From: Ponticoccus alexandrii
Lineage (GTDB): Bacteria; Pseudomonadota; Alphaproteobacteria; Rhodobacterales; Rhodobacteraceae
Reading direction: 5' to 3'
Length of the DNA stretch: 64,000 nucleotides
Assembly: GCF_016806125.1 (NCBI RefSeq)
Contig: NZ_CP047169.1
Location: 62,001 to 126,000 of the forward strand
Part shown: positions 8,161 to 20,644 of the stretch, piece after piece
How positions within the stretch are numbered: position 1 is the first letter of the stretch
Layout: each line of letters opens with the position of its first letter
Made by a program: the position numbers and the translations under genes
The notes under the pieces: generated by a model
The model's input: only the letters and a program-made list of their open reading frames with translations
The model's database searches: none
What the model was told of the DNA's origin: nothing

Positions 8161-9135
8161 ATGAAGACATTGACTGCCGCGGCGACCTGCGCCGCGCTGC
8201 TCGCGGGGACGTCCGCCGGTGCAACCGAACTGGTCGGCGCCGTCCAGTTCGACGAGAACCACGCCTTCACCAAGGCCCTGCGCGAATTCGAACGGGTCGC
8301 GGGCGAATGCTCGGGCGGGTCGCTGACCTTCGAGCTTCACCTGAATTCCGAGCTCGGCCTCGAAAAGGACTACTTCGAGAACATGAGCCAGGGCATCGCC
8401 GTCGATTACGGCGTCGTCAGCCCCTCGCACATGTCGACCTTCAGCCAGAAGGCACCGCTGATGGACATGCCCTTCCTGTTCCGCGATCTCGATCACTGGA
8501 ACGCGGTGATGGAGCAGGACGCGCTGGCGCCCCTCGCAGAGGACGTGCTGGACAAGGCCAACGTGCGGCTGATCGGCTACGCCGGGGGCGGGACGCGGAA
8601 CCTGATCGTCAACAAGCCCGTCACTACCATGGCGGAACTGGAAGGCCTGCCGATGCGGGTCATGGGCGCGCCGATCCAGACGCGCATCTTCGAGGCCATC
8701 AAGGCGGCGCCTTCGGTCATCGCCTATGACGAGGTCTACAACGCCATCCAGACCGGCGTTATCGACGCGGCCGAGAACGAGGCGGCGGGCATCGAACAGA
8801 TGAAGTTCTACGAAGTCGGCCCCGAGATCGCGCTGACCAAGCACGCGATCACCGTGCGCCCCATCGCCTTCTCGAACGCCACCTTCGAACGCCTGACGCC
8901 CGAAGAGCAGGAGTGCGTCCTTCAGGCCGGCAAGGCCGGCGGCAAGCTGGGCCGCGATGTCGAAAGCGGTCAGGACAGCGAAAAGCTGAAAGCGATGGAA
9001 GAGGCGGGGCTGCTGAAGACCCACGAGTTCACAGAACGCGACATGCTTCTGGAACTCGCCGCGCCGGTCAAGGCCGCCTATGCCGAAGAGCTGGGCGCGA
9101 CCGACGTCCTGCAATCCATCGAAGCCGTCGAATAA
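8161..9135 (+). CDS. dctP: TRAP transporter substrate-binding protein DctP
   Basis: A 324-aa periplasmic binding protein of a TRAP importer. It has a Sec signal peptide (MKTLTAAATCAALLAGTSAGA, cleavage before TEL), and a strong GGGAGGAA ribosome site precedes the ATG. The fold markers are the ...NSELGLEKDYFENM helix, the LPMRVMGAP strand (about residues 161-169) whose arginine normally salt-bridges the substrate carboxylate, and the YNAIQTGVIDAAEN segment. TRAP systems use an ion gradient rather than ATP to import organic acids. It is followed by an intrinsic terminator and then dctQ, an arrangement that gives more binding protein than membrane subunits. The ligand cannot be named. Confidence 0.88.
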   Translation: MKTLTAAATCAALLAGTSAGATELVGAVQFDENHAFTKALREFERVAGECSGGSLTFELHLNSELGLEKDYFENMSQGIAVDYGVVSPSHMSTFSQKAPLMDMPFLFRDLDHWNAVMEQDALAPLAEDVLDKANVRLIGYAGGGTRNLIVNKPVTTMAELEGLPMRVMGAPIQTRIFEAIKAAPSVIAYDEVYNAIQTGVIDAAENEAAGIEQMKFYEVGPEIALTKHAITVRPIAFSNATFERLTPEEQECVLQAGKAGGKLGRDVESGQDSEKLKAMEEAGLLKTHEFTERDMLLELAAPVKAAYAEELGATDVLQSIEAVE

Positions 9136-9147
9136 CGGCGACACCGG

Positions 9148-9177
9148 GCCCCGGCGCGCGACCGCGCCGGGGCTTTT
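9148..9177 (+). terminator. Intrinsic terminator/attenuator between dctP and dctQ
   Basis: A perfect 11-bp stem (GCCCCGGCGCG at 9148-9158, CGCGCCGGGGC at 9163-9173) with a 4-base loop is followed directly by TTTTCTT. It starts 12 bases after the dctP stop and ends 28 bases before dctQ, so most transcripts should stop after dctP and a minority read on into the permease genes. Confidence 0.82.
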
Positions 9178-9205
9178 CTTCGTTCAAAATCGAGCAGGAC
9201 GCGCC

Positions 9206-9700
9206 ATGCGCATGATTCTGGAAGGCTATTACCGCCTTCTGAAGGCCCTTATCACCCTGCTGATGGCGGCGCTGATCGTGCCCGTCACCATGCAGATCCT
9301 CAGCCGCTACACCGGCCTCATTCCCCGCTACATCTGGACCGAAGAGATCGCCCGCTTCTGTTTCGTCTGGATCATCCTGATCGGCGCCATGATCGCGGTC
9401 CGCGACGGCACGCACTTCGACGTCGATGTGCTGCCGCACAGCGAAAATCCGAAGGTCGAATTCGCCTCGAAACTCTTCGTCAACGTCGCGATCCTCGCCA
9501 TGGCGCTGTCCTTCCTCTGGTGGGGACAGGATTTCTTCGTGCTGGGCGCGCGGCAGAGGTCCGAGATTTTCGGCCTGCCGATGTGGATGATCTACGTCGC
9601 ATGGCCCCTTGCGGGCGGCACATGGGCCGTCTTCGTGATCGAGCGCATCGCCAACGATCTGCGCGCACTGAAGGAAGGAGAGCTTCATGGGGCCGGCTGA
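9206..9700 (+). CDS. dctQ: TRAP transporter small permease DctQ
   Basis: A 164-aa membrane protein with four hydrophobic helices, the normal size for the small TRAP subunit. Family residues include QILSRYTGLIPRYIWTEEIA then RFCFVWIILIGAMIAVRDGT (about residues 30-70), the typical E-E-[IL]-x-R-x-x-F/x-W-x-x-x-x-G-A pattern. I placed the start at the ATG of MRMILEGYY after GAGCAGGA, because an upstream in-frame start would run through the terminator. Its end overlaps dctM by 14 bases. With DctM it forms the cytoplasmic-membrane transporter fed by DctP. Confidence 0.86.
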   Translation: MRMILEGYYRLLKALITLLMAALIVPVTMQILSRYTGLIPRYIWTEEIARFCFVWIILIGAMIAVRDGTHFDVDVLPHSENPKVEFASKLFVNVAILAMALSFLWWGQDFFVLGARQRSEIFGLPMWMIYVAWPLAGGTWAVFVIERIANDLRALKEGELHGAG

Positions 9701-10991
9701 AGTCGCAACACTGCTGTTCGGAACCTTCGGGGTCCTCGTTTTCCTGCGCGTGCCGGTGGCCTTCGCGCTCGGCCTTGCGGTGGTGCCGGTCTTCTTCATA
9801 GACGACCGGCTGACACCCGTGCTGCTGATGCGCGAGATGTTCAAGAGCTACAACGCCTTCGTCCTGCTGGCGGTGCCCTTCTTCCTGCTGGCGGCGAACC
9901 TGATGAACTCTGCCGGCATCACCGACCGGCTGATCCGGCTGGCGCGGGCGCTGGTCGGCCACCTGCCGGGCGGTCTGGGGCATGTGAACGTGGTGGTCTC
10001 GATGCTCTTCGCGGGCATCTCGGGGTCGTCCACGGCGGACGCGGCAGGCATCGGCTCACTGCTGATCCCGCAGATGAAGAAAGAGGGCTACAGTTCGTCC
10101 TTCGCGGTGGCGATCACCGCCTGTTCCAGCGTCATGGGGGTGATCATCCCGCCCTCGATCCTGATGGTGGTCTGGGGCGGGCTGATGTCGGTCTCGATCG
10201 GCGGGCTGTTCCTTGCGGGGGTGGTGCCCGGCGTGCTGGTGGCGCTGTCGCAGATGATCACCGTCTACCTCTACGCCAAGAAATACGGCTATCCGCTGCA
10301 CGACCGCTCGACCTTCCGCGAACTCATGAGCGCGACGGCGGGCGCCTCGCTGGCGCTGATGACCCCGATCATCATCGTGGGGGGCATCGTCGGCGGCTTC
10401 TTCACGCCGACCGAGGCCTCTGTCGTGGCGGTGCTCTACTCGCTGGTGCTGGGGCTCTTTGTCTACCGCTCGATCACCTTTCGGCAGCTGCCGCATGTCC
10501 TCTATGACAGCGCCCGCTTCGCGGCGATCACGTTGTTCTGCATCGGCACGGCCTCGGCCTTTGGTTGGTGCCTCGCCTACTTCAAGATCCCTGCCGCACT
10601 GGTCTCCCAGATCGACGCGCTGGGGCTTGGATTGATCGGCACCGGGATCATGTGCGCGCTGGCCTTCCTGCTGATCGGCATGTTCATCGACGCGATCCCG
10701 GCGATCATCATCCTTGGCACCGTGCTGTTCCCGGTGACGCAGCACGTGGGCATGCACCCGATTCACTTTGCCATCATCGGGGTGCTCAGCCTTGCCTTCG
10801 GTCTGGTGACGCCACCCTACGGGCTGTGCCTGCTGATCGCGGCCTCTATCGGGAAGATCCGGCTGCTCGACGCGCTGCGCGACGTGATCGTGATCCTGAT
10901 GCCCATGGTGGTCGTGCTCTTGATCATCATCCTGCTGCCGGACCTGATCCTCGCCCTGCCCCGCTGGGTGATGCCGGCCTTCATCCAGTAG
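9687..10991 (+). CDS. dctM: TRAP transporter large permease DctM
   Basis: A 434-aa membrane protein of the DctM/IT superfamily with about twelve helices, matching family length. Hallmarks are VLVFLRVPVAFALGLAVV near the start, VPFFLLAANLMNSAGITDRL, GISGSSTADAAGIGSLLIP (the G-x-S-G-S-x-x-A-D-A-A motif) and VIIPPSILMVVWG. It carries the ion-coupled substrate path. GAAGGAGAGC lies upstream inside the end of dctQ. It is the last gene of the unit and is followed by a stem-loop. Confidence 0.92.
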   Translation: MGPAEVATLLFGTFGVLVFLRVPVAFALGLAVVPVFFIDDRLTPVLLMREMFKSYNAFVLLAVPFFLLAANLMNSAGITDRLIRLARALVGHLPGGLGHVNVVVSMLFAGISGSSTADAAGIGSLLIPQMKKEGYSSSFAVAITACSSVMGVIIPPSILMVVWGGLMSVSIGGLFLAGVVPGVLVALSQMITVYLYAKKYGYPLHDRSTFRELMSATAGASLALMTPIIIVGGIVGGFFTPTEASVVAVLYSLVLGLFVYRSITFRQLPHVLYDSARFAAITLFCIGTASAFGWCLAYFKIPAALVSQIDALGLGLIGTGIMCALAFLLIGMFIDAIPAIIILGTVLFPVTQHVGMHPIHFAIIGVLSLAFGLVTPPYGLCLLIAASIGKIRLLDALRDVIVILMPMVVVLLIIILLPDLILALPRWVMPAFIQ

Positions 10992-11341
10992 CGCCAGCGG
11001 GCCGCACCCACGAGGGCGCGGCCCGCGACAGCCCTTCGCGTTTCGGGGATCGGCCGGACCGCAAGACGCCATCGACCGCCGATAGGCGCGGCGTCGACCC
11101 GGGCGCCAAGCGCTTCGGCCCCGGCCCTGCAACCGCTTCGCCAGCGGCGCGCAGCCCCGCCCTCATACTCCCGGTTCTTCCACGCATGGACCCTGCCCCA
11201 AAGCGGGGCGCGCACCGCCGCCTTTGCGCGCCTGACCGCCGATGCAGCAGGGGCTGCCGTTACGGCACGCTTGGTCGGAATCGTACATTCCTGTCACATT
11301 TCCATGCAACAGACGCAGCCGACTGCCACAGGGGGTAAGAC
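10992..11341. other. Intergenic region upstream of the nuclease gene
   Basis: No gene is supportable. The first 35 bases hold a 9-bp GC stem-loop (10997-11026), probably the 3' end of the TRAP unit. The last 70 bases should contain the nuclease promoter, but only a weak TTGGTC/TCACAT pair (11271-11299) is visible. Confidence 0.4.
10997..11026 (+). terminator. Stem-loop after dctM
   Basis: GCGGGCCGC (10997-11005) pairs perfectly with GCGGCCCGC (11018-11026) around a 12-base loop, starting 6 bases after the dctM stop. No T-run follows, so termination efficiency is doubtful. Confidence 0.45.
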
Positions 11342-15820
<4,479 letters not shown>

Positions 15821-15826
15821 GCCACC

Positions 15827-15850
15827 CGGGCGGGGTCCCTTCCCCGCCCG
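15827..15850 (+). terminator. Stem-loop after the nuclease gene
   Basis: CGGGCGGGG (15827-15835) pairs with CCCCGCCCG (15842-15850) around a 6-base loop, 7 bases after the nuclease stop. No T-run is present, but position and stability suggest a transcript end. Confidence 0.5.
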
Positions 15851-16238
15851 CATGACAATGGACGGCGGATCGGCCCCACCCGGTCCGCCTTTTTCCGTCC
15901 CGTCAGGTCCTTTCGGAAACCGCAAAAATCCGCGTTACCGGACAGTCGGCTGCCATCGTCCGCGACATACGCCGCCGCCGCATCTGCGCAGCCAGTTGGC
16001 GAGGCCGGGCAAACCCAGCTTTTGGCGCAAGACATGGCGGCGACGAAGACGCTGGTAATTCCGGCATTGCGTTCCGGGTCGCGCATATAGGCCACCGCGT
16101 CAGAGAGCTGACTGAATCAAAGCAGTGCGGAACGGCCTTTCACGTGGACCTGCGCCTTGGGACCGGGATGGTCGGCGACGAACATCTGGCAATAATGGCG
16201 GGCGCAATCAGCACATAGGGCAGCGGTCGAGCGAATTT
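15851..16238. other. Non-coding or decayed stretch
   Basis: I see no gene. Open frames on both strands are short, lack ribosome sites and match nothing I recognise. With the pseudogene next to it, this probably belongs to a decaying accessory segment. Confidence 0.45.
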
Positions 16239-16720
16239 TCAGGATGATCGCGGTCTTGAAGGGTCCACCTCGGGGGACGGCCCGGCCAGTTCCAGCGAAT
16301 ATAGCGAGATCCCGAAAAGCCCGCGAACGTTCACGTATTTCACCGTCCACAACCGTTCGTGCAGCCCCCAGGTCATGGTCACCTGCGGCGCCCGGAACAG
16401 GTCGAAAATCCCGCCGCACACGATGCCGGCCCCCCTTGAAAGATCAGCGCCCGGCGACGAACACCGCGATGGCTTCGTCGCCCGGCTCCATCCGCTCGGG
16501 AATGTTCTCCCACGCGGCGTCGCCCGGCAACGCCCACCTAATCGCTGGCTGGCTCGCCGCCGCGGCCAAGACGTCGACACAGGGGGCTGCTCCGGCCCCG
16601 GATGGGCGTTCTTCGCAGTGTGCGGGCCGCCCAAACACCTTGAAAGCGGCGTTCGCCGAAAACCCGATGCCCACAAAGCAGGACCAAAGCAAAGAGCATC
16701 CGTGTCATCACGTTTCGCAT
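16239..16720 (-). pseudogene. Frameshifted gene for a small exported protein
   Basis: Read from 16720 leftwards, a signal-peptide-like start MRNVMTRMLFALVLL switches frame into VGIGFSANAAFKVFG, which looks like the rest of the signal peptide with cleavage after ANA. It continues through ASQPAIRWALPGDAAWENIP and ERMEPGDEAIAVFVAG, then shifts again to a frame with IFDLFRAPQVTMTWGLHERL, TVKYVNVRGLFGISLYSLEL and a stop at 16239. The three pieces join into one plausible protein of about 155 residues if two or three single-base indels are restored. I do not recognise the family. It may instead be intact in relatives or reflect sequencing errors. Confidence 0.42.
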
Positions 16721-17047
16721 CGGTCCCCACGCCGTCTTGCATCATGTTTGTTCAGTCCGCGAAAAACTGAGCGGGGACCGGCGGAGCCCAGTTTGCGTTT
16801 TCGCAATGTCTTGGACGATTGGCGCAGGTTGAAAATGCGAAACGGGGCCTCTGATCGGCCCCGTCCTGTCGTTTGCCTTTCCCTGTTCGCCGCTCACGCG
16901 TCGGGGGCCTCGCCCCCTATGCTGTCTGTCGCGGATGCCACGCCTGCAGTTGGTCGGACCTCGCCCGTGATCGGTGGTATCTTCCCCCCCGACCGACGAG
17001 TACGGCAAGCCGCAGCTGCCCGCAGGCACGGCAGGCGATATCTCATC
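16721..17047. other. Intergenic region downstream of the second TRAP operon
   Basis: No gene is supportable. The region holds an 8-bp stem-loop at 16842-16864 (ACGGGGCC/GGCCCCGT, 7-base loop), which could end transcripts coming from dctM on the minus strand or from the left. Confidence 0.45.
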
Positions 17048-18343
17048 CTACCCAGCGTATCCAAAGACCCTGGGCAGCCACAAGACGATCCCCGGAAACA
17101 GGATCATGAGCACAAGCGCCACGATGAGCGCGAAAAGGAACAGCCAGATCTCCCGGATGATCTCTGCCAGCGGAATCCGCGTCACTGCGTTGATGACGAA
17201 GAGCAGTACCCCGTAGGGCGGCGTGATCAGCCCCACCATGCAGTTCACCACGGCAACGACGCCGAAATGCACCAGGTCGATGCCAAGCTCGCGGCAGGTC
17301 GGCAGGAAGAGCGGTATGATCACAAGGATGATCGTGGTCGCATCAAGCACGCAGCCAAGCAGCAGCAGCAGGATGTTGACCCCGATCAGGAAGACCAGCG
17401 GATGCACGTCCAGACCGACGAGTTTCTGGGCCAGCAGGGTCGGGATGTTCTCGGAGGCCACCACGTAGTTCAGGATCAGCGCCCCGCCGATCACCAGACC
17501 CACGGCTGCCGAGGATCGCGCGCTCTCGACGAGGATGCCGCTCAGTGCCCGCAGGCTCAGGGCCCGGTAGAAGGCCGCGGCCAGCACAAGCGCATAGAAG
17601 GCGGCAATGGCGGCAGCCTCGGTCGGCGTGGTGACACCGCCGTAGATGCCGTAGAGCAGGATCGCCGGCATCAGGAGCGCGGGAAAGGCCGTCACGGCCC
17701 GCTTGGGAAGTTCGGCCAGCGGAACCGGCTCTTCGAGGGTGAAGCCGCGCCGATGCGAGATCACGGTGTTCATCGCCATCAGCACCATCCCCATGAACAG
17801 CCCGGGCACGATGCCGCCTAGGAAAAGGTAGCCGATCGAGGTGTTCGAGACGAGGGCATAGAGCACCATCGGGATCGAGGGCGGGATGATCGGGCCGATA
17901 GTCGCAGAGGCCGCGGTGATGGCCGCCGCATAGCCCCGGGTGTAGTGGCCCGACTTGGTCATCATCTCGATGATGATCTTGCCGATCCCCGCCGCATCGG
18001 CCACCGCCGAGCCCGACATCCCCGAGAAGATCAGCGAGGCCACCACGTTGACATGCCCCAGGCCGCCACGGAACCGCCCCACCATGGCGACGCAGAAGCC
18101 CAGCAGCCGGTCGCTGATCGTGCCCGCGTTCATGATGTTCGCGGCCACGATGAAAAGCGGCACAGCAAGCAGGATAAAGCTGTTGTAAAGCCCGTCCATC
18201 AACACCTTGCCCGAAAGCCCGATGTCCTGTCCGATCGCCGCCATGTAGACGATCGCGCCAAGCAGGATCGCCAGCGCGATGGGCCGCCCGATCCCGGCGA
18301 TCACGAAGATCGTGCCGAGGCAAAGAAGAAAGGCGCCGCTCAT
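17048..18343 (-). CDS. dctM: TRAP transporter large permease DctM (second system)
   Basis: A 431-aa, twelve-helix DctM-family permease. Motifs include AVPLFIVAANIMNAGTISDR, FSGMSGSAVADAAGIGKIII and IGPIIPPSIPMVLYALVSNT. The start overlaps the dctQ stop as ATGA. It is clearly a different paralogue from the one at 9687-10991. It is the last gene of a five-gene minus-strand unit with a DapA-family aldolase and a GntR regulator, so the imported compound is probably a substrate or precursor for that aldolase. Confidence 0.91.
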   Translation of the reverse strand: MSGAFLLCLGTIFVIAGIGRPIALAILLGAIVYMAAIGQDIGLSGKVLMDGLYNSFILLAVPLFIVAANIMNAGTISDRLLGFCVAMVGRFRGGLGHVNVVASLIFSGMSGSAVADAAGIGKIIIEMMTKSGHYTRGYAAAITAASATIGPIIPPSIPMVLYALVSNTSIGYLFLGGIVPGLFMGMVLMAMNTVISHRRGFTLEEPVPLAELPKRAVTAFPALLMPAILLYGIYGGVTTPTEAAAIAAFYALVLAAAFYRALSLRALSGILVESARSSAAVGLVIGGALILNYVVASENIPTLLAQKLVGLDVHPLVFLIGVNILLLLLGCVLDATTIILVIIPLFLPTCRELGIDLVHFGVVAVVNCMVGLITPPYGVLLFVINAVTRIPLAEIIREIWLFLFALIVALVLMILFPGIVLWLPRVFGYAG

Positions 18344-18900
18344 GCTTCAGGCCCCGCTATACCGTCACCGGGCGCGGGAACGTGGCCGCGGATCGCGCGC
18401 CAGACTTCCCATGCAGAGCGCAGCGTGGCCACCACAAGAAATAGCATGTAGACAGAGTAGATATCGCGCATCCGGATCCAGTCGCCGAACAGCCCAGAAA
18501 GGGTGGCGGTCTTCTTCAGTCGCAGAATGTAGAACTTGTCCCAGGTCGGCAATATCGAGGCCGCAAGGCCAATCGCGATGGCCAGCCCGCCGAGGATGAT
18601 GAACCAGCGGCGGAGTCCCGGTCGCACGTGGCCCGAGATCATGTCGAAGGTCACGTGATCCTCGTCGCGGACCACGAAAGCGCAGCCGACGAAGATGATC
18701 CAGATCCAGAGCAGAAGGCAGAATTCCAGCGTCCAGCCGTAGCGGCTGGGGTCGAGGAGTGGCACCGCCTCCGCGATCCACGACAGTCGCGCCGTGTAGC
18801 GGATGGTGATCTGCAGGATGAAGGTCAGGAACATGCAGGCCATGAGAACGCCGACAAAAATTTCGGCGCCGCGCCTGATGAGGTGAACGGTGTGCATCAT
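18340..18900 (-). CDS. dctQ: TRAP transporter small permease DctQ (second system)
   Basis: A 186-aa membrane protein with four helices, slightly longer than the other DctQ in the window. Family features are FILQITIRYTARLSWIAEAV near residues 25-45 and EFCLLLWIWIIFVGCAFVVR followed by DEDHVTFD. I placed the start at MMHTVHLIRRGAEIF; a longer in-frame version would run through the end of dctP. It overlaps dctM by 4 bases. Confidence 0.83.
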   Translation of the reverse strand: MMHTVHLIRRGAEIFVGVLMACMFLTFILQITIRYTARLSWIAEAVPLLDPSRYGWTLEFCLLLWIWIIFVGCAFVVRDEDHVTFDMISGHVRPGLRRWFIILGGLAIAIGLAASILPTWDKFYILRLKKTATLSGLFGDWIRMRDIYSVYMLFLVVATLRSAWEVWRAIRGHVPAPGDGIAGPEA

Positions 18901-18950
18901 CGCTGTGTATCCCGGGTGGCCGGGCGGCCCGTGGGCCGCCCGGCGGTCGA

Positions 18951-19946
18951 TCAGTTGCCGAGCGCGTTGATCTGGTCCAGCACGCCTTCCGGCCAAGCGG
19001 CCGCGAATTCGGTGCCCTGATACTGCGCCTGAACATGCTCGCGGAATGCCGCGAGGTCGGGCTCATAGATCTCCAGCCCGTTCTCGCGCAGGAAGGACAC
19101 GAGCTCCTCTTCTTTCGCAAGCTGCTTCTGGCGACCGGATTCGGCAGCCGCATCCGCCGCCTCCTGCACCGCCGCCTGCTGATCGGCACTCAGCCCGTCC
19201 CAGACCTCTTTCGAGAAGGCCACGTAGTTCAGGTCGACCAGGTGCGAGGTCAGTGCGATCTGGCAGGTCACTTCGTAGAACTTGGAGTCCACCACGGTGG
19301 GCAGCGGGTTATCCTGCCCATCGACCGAACCGGTCTGCAGCGCGGTGTAGACTTCGGTGAAGGACATCGGCGTCGGGTTCGCACCAAGCGCCTTGCCCAG
19401 GAACTGCCATGCATCGGTGCCCGGCATCCGCAGGTTGATCCCGCTCAGGTCCTCCGGGGTCTGCACGTCCACCTCGTCGCGGCACTGCCGCAGGTTGACG
19501 TGCCGGCGGCCAAGATACATCACCGTCAGAAGCTTCACGCCGAGCTCGTCCTCGACTTTCTGCTTGAACGGGTCCATCAGCGGATCGTTGAAGACGGCAA
19601 CCTGATGTGCCGCATCCTGGTGAACGTAGCCGGTGGCGAAGATCGAGAACTCGGGAAAGAACTGCGCCAGTTCCTGCGCCGATGCGATCGACATCTCCAA
19701 GTCACCCGAGGCGATGGCCTCGAGCTCCGAGCCCTGCGCGATGAGCGATCCGTTGTAATGCGGCTGATAGGTGATGAACTCCGAGACAGCCGGGCCAAAG
19801 ACCTCCGCCAGCGCAACCGAACGCTGGTCGGTCTCCGATGCCGGGGTCGACATCCGCACCGTCACCGTGTCCTGCGCCACGACCGGCGCCGCGAACATTG
19901 CCGCCGTCGCCAGCGCCATCGCGCCTGTTCTGAAAATCTGTGTCAT
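18951..19946 (-). CDS. dctP: TRAP transporter substrate-binding protein DctP (second system)
   Basis: A 331-aa periplasmic binding protein. Its Sec signal peptide is MTQIFRTGAMALATAAMFAA with cleavage likely after PVVA, and GGAGGAGG precedes the ATG at 19946, which decides the start. It has the DctP/SiaP-type core INLRMPGTDAWQFLGKALGA, in which the arginine binds the carboxylate, then PTPMSFTEVYTALQTGSVDG and QDNPLPTVVDSKFYEV. That core resembles the sialic-acid binder SiaP and other sugar-acid binders, so the ligand is probably an organic acid or acidic sugar. I cannot be more specific. Confidence 0.87.
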   Translation of the reverse strand: MTQIFRTGAMALATAAMFAAPVVAQDTVTVRMSTPASETDQRSVALAEVFGPAVSEFITYQPHYNGSLIAQGSELEAIASGDLEMSIASAQELAQFFPEFSIFATGYVHQDAAHQVAVFNDPLMDPFKQKVEDELGVKLLTVMYLGRRHVNLRQCRDEVDVQTPEDLSGINLRMPGTDAWQFLGKALGANPTPMSFTEVYTALQTGSVDGQDNPLPTVVDSKFYEVTCQIALTSHLVDLNYVAFSKEVWDGLSADQQAAVQEAADAAAESGRQKQLAKEEELVSFLRENGLEIYEPDLAAFREHVQAQYQGTEFAAAWPEGVLDQINALGN

Positions 19947-19986
19947 GTTTCCTCCTCCGGTATTGGCAGGGCTTGGACCCTGGGTG

Positions 19987-20643
19987 TTATTCGAACTCCA
20001 GCGCCCTACTCCTCGCGCTGTTGATATGGGCCTGGACGGCCGCGATGGTCGCCGCCTCGTCCCGGGCAATCAGAGCATCGACGATAGGCATGTGTTCGTC
20101 CATGACCGAAACCACCAATTCGGGCAGCATCCGGGTATTTTCGTTGCGGATCAGGCGGATCTTGATCGAGTTTACCCGGTAGATGTCCGACACGATGCGG
20201 TTCTGCATGTGATCGACCACATGGTCGTGAAAGGCCCAGTCCATGCGCTGAGCCCGGTCCAGCACATCTGGCGTCACCGCACCTGCGGCTTCCTCCCGGA
20301 TCTCGGCGTGCTCGCGTGCGATGCGCGCCAGGTCGTCCGGCTGTGCGGTCCGGCAAAAGCCGGCGAAGGCTTCCGCCTCGATGATGCGGCGCAGCTGAAA
20401 CGCGTTTCGGATCAGGTCGAGGTCGATCGACAGGATCTGCAATCCGCGTTTCGGCGAGGTGCGGATCAGCCCGTCGGCCTCGAGCCGCGGGATCATCTCA
20501 CGGATGGCGCCCAGCGGCATGCCTGTCAGCTCGACCAGTTCGCGCTGCGACACGAACTGACCCGGCTGGATATCCCGCGACAGAAGCTTGTCGGTGAAGC
20601 TCGAATAGGCGTGATCGCGCTGCCGGGCCACCGGTTCGCTCAT
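19987..20643 (-). CDS. GntR-family regulator, FadR/FCD subfamily
   Basis: A 218-aa transcriptional regulator. The N-terminal winged helix spans about residues 10-70 (SQRELVELTGMPLGAIREMI, then LEADGLIRTSPKRG). The C-terminal FCD domain has the metal-binding pattern in DWAFHDHVVD, MDEHMPIVDAL and QAHINSAR. The ATG at 20643 overlaps the aldolase stop (TGAGATG arrangement), so it is translated together with the aldolase. It most likely represses this operon until its organic-acid ligand appears. A perfect 16-bp palindrome in front of the operon (21559-21574) is its probable site. Confidence 0.85.
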   Translation of the reverse strand: MSEPVARQRDHAYSSFTDKLLSRDIQPGQFVSQRELVELTGMPLGAIREMIPRLEADGLIRTSPKRGLQILSIDLDLIRNAFQLRRIIEAEAFAGFCRTAQPDDLARIAREHAEIREEAAGAVTPDVLDRAQRMDWAFHDHVVDHMQNRIVSDIYRVNSIKIRLIRNENTRMLPELVVSVMDEHMPIVDALIARDEAATIAAVQAHINSARSRALEFE

Positions 20644-20644
20644 C

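Noticed and set aside
16244-17821. A 525-codon plus-strand frame across the pseudogene and dctM
   Set aside because: Over half of it is antisense to the well-supported DctM permease and the product is histidine/arginine-rich noise.
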